NCBI GenBank assembly: GCA_964035545.1
Contig: OZ037771.1
Location: 12,652,980-12,716,979 of the forward strand
Direction: 5' to 3'
Origin: Bugula neritina
Taxonomy: Eukaryota > Bryozoa > Gymnolaemata > Cheilostomatida > Bugulidae
DNA: 64,000 nucleotides
The notes beneath the pieces were generated by a model, which was given only the letters and a program-made list of their open reading frames with translations, was not told the origin of the DNA and searched no databases. The position numbers were made by a program, and so were the translations under genes. Below are positions 1 to 10,164 of the stretch, piece by piece; the stretch's first letter is position 1, and each line of letters begins with the position of its first letter.

Positions 1-135
1 TTATTAGTAACATGACCTTACATAGTAAGTACACTGTTCTATTATTAGTAACATGACCTCACATAGTAAGTACACTGTTCTATTATTAGTAACATGACCT
101 CACATAGTAAGTACACTGCTCTATTATTAGTAACA
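1..135. repeat. 41-bp tandem repeat, 3.3 copies
   Basis: Nearly perfect head-to-tail copies starting TTATTAGTAACATGACC with period 41 bp; the fourth copy is cut at about 135. It lies in the PFAS intron before the first visible exon and may extend beyond the left edge. Confidence 0.9.
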
Positions 136-221
136 GAACTTGTCAATGGAGCTGTAGGTTAACTATGTCAAGGTTACTATAGTACTGTGTGCTTATCTCC
201 TCTTTCCTGTCTACTTTGAAG

Positions 222-3200
222 GACGTGAAGTGCAGTGCTAATTGGATGTGGCCGGCGAAGCTGCCGGGCGAAGGAGCTCGCATGTACGATGCGTGTGAGG
301 CTATGAGTGTTGTGATGAAGCAGCTCGGCATCGCTGTCGACGGTGGTGAGTCATGTGGAGTGCAAGTCTCATCTACTGCAGTTGTAGCTAGTTCAAGTGT
401 TTAATATTGATTGATTGAAGAACCTTCTGTATTTACTAATTGGTTTCTTTGAGGAATTTTATATATTTATTAGACTTGTCGAATCTAACTGGCTTTGCCT
501 AAATAGCGTAGGGCTTGTTGTATTTATATGTGCCCATGTCTGTGTTGGCAGCATGCTGTGTGTACATAGTTTCAGTTACCATTACTGCAGGTAAAGACTC
601 ACTAAGCATGGCGGCTAGAGTTAATGATGCTACAGTCAAATCTCCTGGAACTGTTGTTATCTCCACCTACGCTGCGTGTGAAGACATCACTAAAACTATA
701 ACTCCTGACTTCAAGTGCCCAGACTCTATTGGTAATTGTCCTTTCTTCTTCCTCCTGCGGCTCTAGTGCTAGGCTGCCATATTTATCCACTCTAGAAATA
801 TTGAGCTCAGCATTGGGAGTTGTGTCCCCACAGGCCATATATTACAAAATCTTTTATTCACACTGTTAATGCAAGTGTTTATGCTATTAGCCTCATTAGA
901 TCAGAGTAGTTTGTCGTTTTAACCTTGACCTTCACTTTTTAGCATTAGTTTCCTTTGTTAAAACATTTTACCAAGAAATGTAGTATATATTCAATTGTTG
1001 GCCTATTGTTGACCAGTTCCACAGCCGTTTGATATAAGTATGAATAGTTTTTTAACCTTTTTTTATAAAACTGCATTGTTCATTTGCTATAAAATTTACT
1101 GTGCTGTTCTCAGGTGAGCTAGTTTACATCAACCTGTCTAAAGGCCAGTCCAGCAGACGCGTGGGCGGATCAGCTCTGGCCCAGGTTTACGGACAAATAG
1201 GCGACGTTTCTGCCGATTTGGATGACTCGGACCTGTTCAGCAGATGTTTCCAGACTTTACAAACTCTAATCAACAGTAAGTATTAGTAAATCACCTTTAT
1301 CTGTCAGCTCTTTATCTGCTAGCTCTTTATTCGCTAACTTTTTGGCTGCTAGTTTTCCATCTGCCTTTTTCTGTTATTGCTAAATCAATTTATTCAATTA
1401 CTTAAGTTTTTGTTTCTTTAAATTAAAAAATTCGGGTCATCCATTTTGTGACGAGTTTAAATTTATATGAGAATTCGTGGTCATTAATCTTTTAATTAGT
1501 AAGTATTTTTAATAAGATTTGATTTTTGAAGTCCTATTTAGGTTAGAAAAATAAAAAAAGAACTTTTGACTTTGGGCTTCGCTGAGGACTCGAACCCGGA
1601 ACCTCCTGCACCCCTTACCTTAGGTGCAGTGCTCATACCACTCAGCCAACTGTTCCCTTGATATTTTAAGGGCATATTTCGTTATAATAATGGTATCACA
1701 ACAATTAATTAAAACCAATTAAATTGCCTGAAAAAATTTATTATCCAATTAAAATATTTCTCGTTGCAACAATGCATAGTTTGAATATTTTTTTAATAAT
1801 TTTAAATATTGTCGTAATGAAAAATGACCCAAATTTATGTACTGTCATTATTGAAAACATATTTCATAAACAGCAAATTTAATTATCGTTTTCATTTTTT
1901 ATTTAAACTGTATTTTTAGTAAGAACTCAAAAAAACAGATTTCACATGACCCAGTTTAGTTTATAACTTCATGCTTCAAATTATTTACCATTTTTACTAA
2001 ACAAATGAGATTAACTAAAATTTGATAGTGTTAGAATAGACTTGTGTTATGACGCTGTTGAGAATTTATTTGAAAGGTTTCATTAGATACACTATTTTTA
2101 CAGATTTGTTCAATAAGTATATTATATGCATAAAAATAGTCCTACATATATTATTATAAGCAGGTAAAATGTAGCCATAAGTATACTATAAAAAACTCAC
2201 GCAAGTTTATAGTCACCATCTCTGTGAGAAACCCCTGATAAAAAGGGCTTTTTAAATCAGGCTAAGGACTTATTTAAATGAGGCACAGGAGCAATTATGA
2301 CTGGATGCTCTTCCTAACATTACTAATGGCCTTAGTCAGGGCTCGAACCTATGATCTTGTGTTTACTAGGCAAACGCTCTCACCCCTAGACCACGGCTGC
2401 TCTCTAGCCATAGGTATACTATAATCAGGTAGAATGTAGCCACAATGTACACAATAAGAAGGTGTAATGTAGTCTGTGCCATGTTCTGTAGAGGGTTTAG
2501 TTACCGCCGGACATGATGTGAGTGACGGTGGGGTGTTGACTTGTCTCCTAGAAATGGCGTTTGCTGGTAACTGTGGTGTGGAAGTCTCATTCCTATACCC
2601 TGGAGATATTGACGATACCGTAGATGGTAAACTATACTTTGTTCTGCTTGCTGATATTATTCATAAGTTCAGCCATCCTATATAATTTAGGTGTGGGCAA
2701 CTGGGGACCCCGGGGTCACCTGTGGCCTTTTGCCAATTTTTCAGTGGCCCTTTTAATGCTTAAGATCAGTAAAAACTGTTGTATACATTCTGATTAGCAC
2801 AGTCTAGGTTTGGTGACCAATTTCTTTATTATAATAAAATTTAATATGTGTACAATCATGTGGCCCTTCGTTTTGGCTGACTTCTAAACTTGGTTTCCCA
2901 CCCCTGCAGTATATATGTATAGTCCTGTCCATTTTATATACTCTCATAGGTACAATGTAATCTACTGCAATACAATGTCTCTTTTATTTAATTTCTCGTA
3001 CATGGGATGTGATCTACTATATAATACAATGTAGACAGATGCTTTTCATATTTAAGTGTTGTCTACCCTCTTCCACGAGGAGCTGGGGTATATCTTAGAG
3101 GTCAAAGGGTCACATCTCCAGGAAGTGCTGACACTTTTTCAACAAAACAACATTGAGTGTCAGCATATAGGAATCTCCACTGCTTCAACCACAGTATGTA

Positions 3201-6200
3201 GTGTTATATAATAATAGTATACGGTATGTAATGTTATATAATAATATACAATAGAAATGTATCAACGCAATCTTTAAACTATAGTTTTAAAGCTAACGTT
3301 GTTTCAACCAGGCCAGCAATGTGTTCTTCCGGTAGTATTTCACGCTCTTATCAAGCTAGAATTGTAAAACAGTTGGTTTGCGTTTCTTTATTTTGTCAAT
3401 TGTATCAATATTGTGATTATGTCAATTATTGTTTATTGCTCTATAAATGTTTTCTTTTGCTGCTGATTTTTGAGTCACACACTTTGCTGACCTTATATGT
3501 GACCTTGACCTGGTTACCTTGACCTTTTATCTGACCTTGTATCACGGGCTTTCCATGTACCGATCTCAGATCGATCTCAGATCGATCTCGCTGAGATCGA
3601 TCTGAGAAATGTGCTCAGATCGATCGTTTTTCCATGAGAGTGTCAGATCGATCTCGCGAAGTTGCCTCCTCTTAAGTGAAGGATACTTTAAAAGTATATT
3701 TTGTTTACCTATTTGAGTGATTAAAGCTATTACTGCTGAAAACAAGATGGTCGTAGTCTAAAATTTAATCCCAGCTATAAACTATACGCAGCAAAGCTTT
3801 CAGGGTATGGTAATTTGGCCAATTTAAAATAATTAATTTTAATTTTTTAGCGAGACAGTTTATATAAAATTAATGGCTGTCTTGCAGATTATTAATAAAC
3901 TTACCGGACTGTTAGGCTTAAAATTACAAAGAAAATAGCTAATGAAACTAAGTTTTAATAGTCATTTAAATTCAATTTAAATTCTCCCATTTTTTTACCT
4001 TCTACTGCATATAATTGAGTTTTCTTAATCATTGTACTGAAAGACAAAGTTTTGGCATCCGAAAAGGTGGCAATCATAATTATTTAATACTTTGCTTAGT
4101 AATTATCAATAAGTTATCATTTTTATTAGCAGACAACATTGTAGCGCGCAGTCTTTTTCTACTTCTCAGATCGATCTGGTGTCTTTCCATGGTCTTATTG
4201 ACATGAGATCGATCTGAGTTCGAGCTCTACAGACCGACCAGCTCAGAACGACTGAGATCGATCATTGCCGTCTTTCCATGGATCGATCTCGCCGAGATCG
4301 ATCTGAGATCGGTACATGGAAAGCCGGTGTATTTGACCTTGATTTGTTGACTCTGTGTCTGATCTTGACCTGTTGACCTTGAACTTTTATTTGACCTTGT
4401 ATCTGACCTTGCCTTGCAGGAATGTGCAATCTCTCTCAGCTGTGGAGACAGTGACTCATCTGGTGAGAAAGTGACTATACTTAAACAGGATATGAGGTCA
4501 CTGAGGGACTTGTGGGAACAGACCAGCTTCCAGTTAGAGTTGGCTCAGTGCAAGAGAGAGTGTGTAGTGCAAGAACAGAGTGGTATGGCTGGTAGAAGGA
4601 GTCCCCCCTACAAACTTTCTTTCAACTCTGAAGATACAAGGACTAGACTAACACTACCCGGTACATTTAACACCTCAAGTGAACATTAATCTGTATTATT
4701 ATGTTATACAGTGTTATACAAATTTCTTATTACAAAAATGCAGCTACTTTATGAAGTTTAGCCTACTTCTACCTTGAATATTAAAATAAAACTAAGCAAT
4801 GACTTTGCAAGTTTTGCTCAATTTTTTTTTTATTTCCAGCACTGGTAACAATAGGTGGTAACATTGCTAAGTACCGATGTTGTTTGTATTGACTAACACA
4901 CAGCATACTCGGTATTCAGAATTTCCATCACTGTAGTACTAGGCGTAGTTTTGTCAGTGATGTTTGTGTTCGCACAGCACAATCTGTATTTAAACTGTTG
5001 TGGTAACTTCAGCTGTCCTGTCCTCCCCTCGTGTCGCTGTCATAAGGGAAGAAGGATCCAATGGGGACAGAGAGATGGCCGCTGCCTTCTATACTGCAGG
5101 ATTTGAAGTGCATGACGTCACGATGACTGACCTGCTGTCTGGTTCTGTTAGTTTGGAGAAGTTCCAAGGTGTGGCCTTCGTCGGAGGGTTCAGCTATGCT
5201 GACGTCTTGGGCAGCGCAAAAGGTGGGTGATTCAACTGAAGGTGGGTGATTCAACTGAAGGTGGGTGATTCAGCTAAAGGTGGGTGATTCAGCTAAAAGT
5301 GGGTGATTCAGCTAAAAGTGGGTGGTTCAACACAAGTCTTATCTCTATATCTTGCTTTGTTGTGGCAAAAAATTAGGCATTGGAATTTATTCTCTTTCTT
5401 CTGCATGTAATGTCTGAGCAGCTTCGATGATGTCATAGAGGGCATTCGTTTCTGTGTTTTATAAGAAGCAATCCTCCTCTCTCCCCTAGCCTTACTTCTA
5501 CTGTGTTTTGATACAGAATATCTCTTAAAACTTTAGATGTGTTTGTTACAGTGTTGAGGTATGAATTATGTTGATATTTACATGCAGGCTGGGCCGCTAC
5601 TGTTCTGTACCATGAGTCAGTTAATCTCCAGTTTAAGCAATTCCGTAACAGATCCGACACGTTCAGTTTGGGGGTGTGCAACGGCTGCCAACTGATGACT
5701 CTCCTCGGCTGGGTTGGAGACTTTCAGGACTCTGGTTAGTATTTTATTCAGGGGAGACAATTTCCAAGTCTAAATCTCACTATGAGTTATCTCCTCTATT
5801 GTTTTGTAATAAAAGTGATTTAAATCATTGTGTTTTTTTACTAATCTCTTTATAGGAAATTTCTTATAATTTCAAAATATTTGGCATCTTCATTGATTTG
5901 ACACCTTAGAGTTGTTCTCAAAGCAAAATGTGATGAAATAATAGCAATTAGTTTTCTAACTTATTAGAGATTGTTGCTCTGTTTAATTTATGGTGATGAA
6001 AGATTCAATAACCATTCCACTGTAAGTTACTGCAGTCTTGCGCTAAGCTAATAAACCTTTCATGTAGCAAAAGCTGAAGAAGGTTGCAGTGTCTTCATGG
6101 ATCACAACACATCTGGGAGGTATGAATCTCGATTCTCTACCGTGCGCATAGACGACAGTCCTTCTATCATGCTTCAGGGAATGAAAGGGTCAACACTTGG

Positions 6201-8317
6201 TGTGTGGGTGGCCCACGGGGAAGGTGAGTCATGCAAAGAATTTCTACGCTACTTTTAAGGAGAGTTTTTATTTATTTTATTGCTTTGTGTTGGGTTCCCC
6301 AGCACCTAGTTAGTGTGCACCGAATGAGTGTTTTTATTCTGCACACTCATGTTTAATAAAGCACCTGCGTGGTCGTGTCTTAAATTTGCATCTTTTGATT
6401 AAAAGTATACGAGGGTACTGTCTTTACGTGTCACGCTGTGTCTGACACCTATTTTTGGCAATACTTCAGGCAAAATGAACTTCCGATCTGCAGACATCTA
6501 CTCAAGTCTGTCAGCTAAAAAACTTCTACCTGTAAAGTTTGTGAATGATGACAACTTAGCCTCAGTTCTTTACCCCTTCAATCCTAATGGCTCTCCAGGT
6601 CAGTGTCCGCAGTTTTACTTTTCAGCTATAAAAATTAAGGAAAAATCAAAGTACGCATGTTTAGTGCATGTTGTTGCTTATTTATAACAAAAATCATGGT
6701 TAGCTTTCAATTTTCATTCCGTTGCAAGCTAAATAGAATTACAAGCTGTACTATGGTCACTAAATGAGAGTATAACTCCTAATTGACATAAATCTTGGAA
6801 TCATTTCTGCATGTTATTAAAACTCTGAGAAACAAGGACTGTGTTGACAATAGTGCCCTAGCTTATCAGTTGAACAATAAAATGGTGTTCTGCACCCAGA
6901 AACATGGTTCAAAGACATACATTGTTTTCACTTATTTTTCAGCATAGATATTTTACTTGCAGCCTATTCTATGTGCCTGTACTTTCATGCCAATAATATT
7001 TATAATCATTGTATTACACCATATAACATCTCATGTAATGATAGGCATATATCATATATTGTACCAATCTTCTCTATAGTCAAGTTACTAATATTATCTA
7101 AACAAAAGATTCAGTAGTGCATAGTAGATAGTAGTGTATGTTCATGTATTGAGTTGGTAGTCTTTGTCACTCTTTTACTTACTTTTATTCCTCCTCACTA
7201 ATGCTAAAGGCCTGGCCTCACACTCATGAGAATCGCACGAAACTCGTGTGACGATTTTCGTGAGTTATCCTCTCGTTATGGCCAGCCACACACTCGTCGG
7301 ACAAAACACATAATAAATAGTCCGTGAATGAGTCTTGCACAGGATACAAACAGCAGAAAATTGCTAAACAGAGAAACGCAGTAGAAATGAAATAATTACT
7401 GTTGCTAAAATTCTATTGACCAATCAAATGGAGCTTATCGTTAATTGCGATTTTTCGTCCATCGTCTTTGTTGGGTGCACCCAGTGAAGACGATTTCGTT
7501 CGAATTCCCTCAAATTTGATCGTATGTTTGTGTTTTCGTGTCAAATAGACGAATTCGTAAGATTTTCACGAGTGTGTGGCCGGGCCTTTACTTCTTCCCA
7601 CTCTTTCTCCTTATCTCTCCCTTTACTTTCACTCTATCACTCATTTCTTGTTATCACGTACAAGCTATCTTTGTGTATATTGTGTCTGTGAATAATAGAA
7701 AATTATAAGTAGCTTGCATGTCCTGGTATGTTCAGTTTGACACTGGTTATTCTTCTTTCTTGCTTTATGTTCTATTTCCTTGCACTCATGATAAACTGTA
7801 ATTATAACAGCTGGCTTGGCACTAGATAAAGTTTCACAAAGCCTTAACTTTTACTTCAGTATAACAACCTTTAGGGTGGCTCTTTGTTAGCCCAGATTTC
7901 AGGGAGTAGAATTCTCGCTAATGACTAAAAATCAGTGACACTGACCCATTAATTATGCATGCAATAGTTCTTAGGTGATGGGAAAAACATCATAGTAGAC
8001 TATCATAGTTAGCCTTATATTGCAGGACTAGTCATACTAACATAACACTGTAGAACCTACAACTTATTTTGTTACAATGTTTTCAGTCTCTACATGTTGT
8101 GTAGTGTAGCTCATTGCTGTGTTATTTCATAGGAGGGGCGGCTGCCATTTGCTCTACTGACGGCCGCCATTTGGCAATGATGCCGCATCCTGAGAGATGT
8201 TTTATGACCTGGCAATGGCCTTGGATGCCTCAAGACTGGCGAGGAAAGGTTCAAACGTCACCTTGGCTCAGGATGTTTAGCAACGCCTACAACTGGTGCC
8301 GAGAGGTCTCTGCGTAG
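222..8317 (+). CDS. PFAS: Phosphoribosylformylglycinamidine synthase (FGAM synthase), C-terminal part
   Basis: Cytosolic enzyme of de novo purine synthesis that converts FGAR, ATP and glutamine to FGAM. Eleven exons: 222-345, 591-731, 1114-1275, 2492-2626, 3057-3193, 4420-4660, 5013-5222, 5588-5734, 6068-6223, 6470-6598, 8133-8317 (stop TAG). All junctions are GT-AG and the phases agree, giving 588 residues, the C-terminal part of a family member of about 1,340; the 5' exons lie off the left edge. Visible motifs: NWMWPAKLPGEGA and DGGKDSLSMAAR (FGAM-synthase domain), AGHDVSDGG (second AIRS-like C domain), then a class I glutamine amidotransferase domain starting near PRVAVIREEGSNGDREM. GVCNGCQ carries the nucleophilic Cys (about fragment residue 414) and MPHPER carries the catalytic His and Glu (about 546 and 548). 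The protein ends right after the amidotransferase domain, as in animal PFAS. A poly(A) signal AATAAA lies at 8633-8638. Identification is certain; the donor of exon 4420-4660 (GTACAT) is weak. Confidence 0.96.
1572..1656 (-). repeat. tRNA-like sequence (SINE head or tRNA pseudogene)
   Basis: The minus strand shows an A-box-like TGGCTGAGTGGT and a B-box GGTTCGAGTCC with about 45 bp between them, so the internal Pol III promoter looks intact. The anticodon arm does not fold with a 7-nt loop: the pairing TGCAC/GTGCA encloses about 12 nt. A working tRNA is therefore unlikely. It sits in PFAS intron 3 (1276-2491) and is unlike the main SINE family of this window. Confidence 0.5.
2191..2404 (-). 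mobile_element. tRNA-derived SINE, copy 1
   Basis: Member of a family present seven times in the window. In its own orientation it starts with a tRNA-like head (GAGCAGCCGTGGTCTAG, B-box-like GGTTCGAAC in the best copies), then a conserved centre (TTAGGAAGAGCATCCAGTCA) and a tail ending ACTATAAACTTGCGTGAG. A 19-bp target-site duplication with one mismatch flanks this copy (2172-2190 and 2405-2423). It is antisense in PFAS intron 3. Confidence 0.88.
2689..2906. mobile_element. hAT-like MITE
   Basis: The ends are imperfect inverted repeats: left AGGTGTGGGCAAC, right (reverse complement) CAGGGGTGGGAAAC. This resembles the CAGGGGTGGGCAAC termini of many non-autonomous hAT elements, and GTGGCCCTT-like stretches lie inside. 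I could not find a clean 8-bp target duplication. Non-coding, in PFAS intron 4. Confidence 0.5.
3486..4412. repeat. GACCTTG minisatellite split by an inserted element
   Basis: Degenerate tandem copies of (T)GACCTTG with spacers such as TATC and TGT occur at 3486-3540 and again at 4333-4412, on both sides of the inverted-repeat element at 3543-4329. The right block runs directly into the acceptor of the exon starting at 4420. Confidence 0.7.
3543..4329. mobile_element. 787-bp terminal-inverted-repeat DNA element with GATCGATC iterons
   Basis: The left end CACGGGCTTTCCATGTACCG and right end (reverse complement) CACCGGCTTTCCATGTACCG form a long inverted repeat that continues into GATCTCAGATCGATCTC. 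About ten copies of the palindrome AGATCGATC and several of CTTTCCATG cluster in both subterminal regions; the middle is AT-rich with no long ORF. A 3-bp direct repeat TAT (3540-3542, 4330-4332) fits a target duplication. CAC...GTG ends plus a 3-bp duplication recall CACTA-type elements, but the superfamily is unproven. It lies in PFAS intron 5. Confidence 0.8.
5220..5333. repeat. 19-bp tandem repeat starting at a splice donor, 6 copies
   Basis: Six units of AAGGTGGGTGATTCAACTG or close variants, at 5220, 5239, 5258, 5277, 5296 and 5315. The first unit contains the end of the PFAS exon 5013-5222 and its GTGGGT donor, so each later unit repeats a donor-like AAG|GTGGGT or AAA|GTGGGT. Confidence 0.95.
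7205..7590. mobile_element. MITE with TA target duplication
   Basis: Inverted ends AAGGCCTGGCCTCACACTC and (reverse complement) AAGGCCCGGCCACACACTC are flanked by TA on both sides (7205-7206, 7589-7590). About 386 bp, no ORF, in the last PFAS intron. A TA duplication fits a Tc1/mariner- or ISL2EU-type mobilising transposase; the superfamily is undetermined. Confidence 0.75.
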
Positions 8318-8632
8318 CTCAGCTCACAGCTATGAAGACTTCCTTGAGTTTTATTAGTATGATCACTTTCAAGTTCATCACTGTGAATAGTCATATGTGA
8401 TGTAGCTTTCTGCTAATATCTTGTTAGTTTTGCTATTGAAGGTTTTTATTTCAAGTGGTTTGGTTATTATTGTTTTATATTGTGCCAATTTATATTCCTT
8501 TGCATAATGTCTAGTCTTAGAGAAACTGTTTTGTTTTTCTATCAGCTCAATGCTACTTTGTTATTTCTATTTTATGCTTTTCCATCATGTGTTATGGTAA
8601 CTATCCTTCTGCATCTCTTATAATCTGGAAAA

Positions 8633-8669
8633 AATAAACATTGTTCTTATAAATTGTTTTATGTTTATT
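8633..8669. promoter_or_regulatory. Convergent poly(A) signals
   Basis: AATAAA on the plus strand at 8633-8638 would end PFAS mRNA about 320 nt after its stop. On the minus strand AATAAA reads at 8669-8664 and could serve the small minus-strand ORF at 8851-9048. Confidence 0.45.
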
Positions 8670-8850
8670 ATATACTAGAGCAGTTGACAATTTATCAACA
8701 GCCAGCAATTCCTTTAGCACTAGTAATTTTAATTTATATAAGAATTTTGTTTTAAGAAAAGAAATAACAGCAAATGAATAAAGAGTATTTTGTAGATAAG
8801 TCAATAAGCCAAATTAATCAATTACTTTACAAGATAACTCCAGTTTACTT

Positions 8851-9048
8851 TTACAAAATTGTTTCAAAACTATGTTTCATCTTCTCTTCATGCTGGTCTA
8901 TTCTCTTCAGCTTGAAGTTTAATGTTTCATTTGCGGAAGGATAAGCTCTACAGCCTACACTTATATGCAACTTACCTGTAAGTCGTTGACCTATTATTGT
9001 CAGGCTCGCAATGAAAGCCTCATTGTAATGTTCATTACTTTGTCCCAT
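8851..9048 (-). CDS. Small hypothetical protein, 65 aa
   Basis: ATG-initiated ORF from 9048 down to TAA at 8853-8851. The protein is hydrophilic, and its C-terminal half (from about residue 40, with KLKRID and HEEKMKH) could form a helix or short coiled coil. Its size and helical tail loosely recall BRK1/HSPC300-type small scaffold subunits, but the match is too weak to name. In favour of a gene: a downstream minus-strand AATAAA (8669-8664) and a CCAAT-box cluster just upstream. Against: no recognised domain, and a chance ORF of this length is not rare. An internal GTAAGT could act as a donor; the nearest AG is only 21 nt on, too short for an intron. Confidence 0.28.
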   Translation of the reverse strand: MGQSNEHYNEAFIASLTIIGQRLTGKLHISVGCRAYPSANETLNFKLKRIDQHEEKMKHSFETIL

Positions 9049-9123
9049 TTGGTACTCGTATATGATTTTCCGAGTTGTTTTAAAAGCGAGTCCAATTAGT
9101 TGCGATCTAATTTTTACCGTTGG

Positions 9124-9234
9124 CCAATCAATAGCTAGATTAGAAGGTTAAATTAATAATTTGACCAATCCGATCTGAAACAGCCGTGTCCTCTTCAGCT
9201 GTTCACCTACCACCGCCAGCTTTGATTGACCAAT
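9124..9234. promoter_or_regulatory. CCAAT-box cluster, possible bidirectional promoter
   Basis: Three CCAAT motifs (9124-9128, 9165-9169, 9230-9234) lie within 111 bp, between the minus-strand ORF ending at 9048 and TFDP. A donor-like GAA|GTGAGT at 9617 could end a non-coding first TFDP exon. CCAAT (NF-Y) motifs are common in promoters of cell-cycle genes; the promoter role here is inferred. Confidence 0.35.
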
Positions 9235-10164
9235 ATTTAGTTGTTATGCTGAGCAACCAACAACGTAACTTACTTATTGTACTTTTGCTCACACATAAAG
9301 TATACTGTATTGTTTCTACATTATTTGAGGACTCTCAGTTTTTTGCTTTTGAAAAGCAAGTTCTTGTATGGATATTGTCTTTGTGGGAACCAAAAATTGA
9401 ATTGTGATTTGTCGGGGGTTTGAGTTTTGAGTTTCAGTTTTGGTTATCACTTTGAGTTTGACTTATCATTATCAGCTATCGCTTATCGACAATCAATAAA
9501 TATAATCAATAATCCGTGAGTTAATGTGACACTTTGGTTTACGTTACGAAGACACTCAGCACAGTGGCAGTCTGCATCCTACTTACATTGACGTTCATTT
9601 TCCTATTGCCAAAGAAGTGAGTCACTTGTGTTTTTATTAATAATAATAATATTATTATTATACATATTGATTATGATATTCATATTGATATTGATATTAC
9701 GTTATTTTAATTGTTTATATTAATATTACAAATAATAATATTGATAATTGTAGTAATAGGCCTACCAATGGTAATAATGATTATTCAACCAAGGTAAAAT
9801 TCTGTGTCAGATTGAGATTAAACCTAAACCTTTAGCAGTATTACTATTAGTGTTATTAGATTCAGTTGCACTGAATTAATCTTTACCTACTCCTCGTCTT
9901 CATGTTGCTGATAACTATAATTAATAATACTTATACTTTTACTCAAAAGTAAAGCTGTGAGCATTGCCAAAGGTAAAGTAAGAGAAATTCATAACGGGAA
10001 GTATGGGAATGCGGTGAATATCTGGCTTTTTGATTTGTCTGCATTGCTTTGTAAGTAACATTGATTTGTATGTTTAATTTTAGCTCCTTCTGGAGAATTG
10101 TTAAATGGGCTGTTTGGGGCCTTAATTGGTGACTTCTTATAATAAAAGACAATTTATACAAACA
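9235..10164. other. TFDP upstream region
   Basis: AT-rich sequence with an AATAAT/ATTATT tract near 9640-9660. It probably holds 5' untranslated exon sequence and the first intron of TFDP; nothing coding was recognised. Confidence 0.4.

Noticed and set aside
1572-1656. Functional tRNA gene
   Set aside because: A and B boxes are present but the anticodon arm does not fold properly and the acceptor ends do not pair well.
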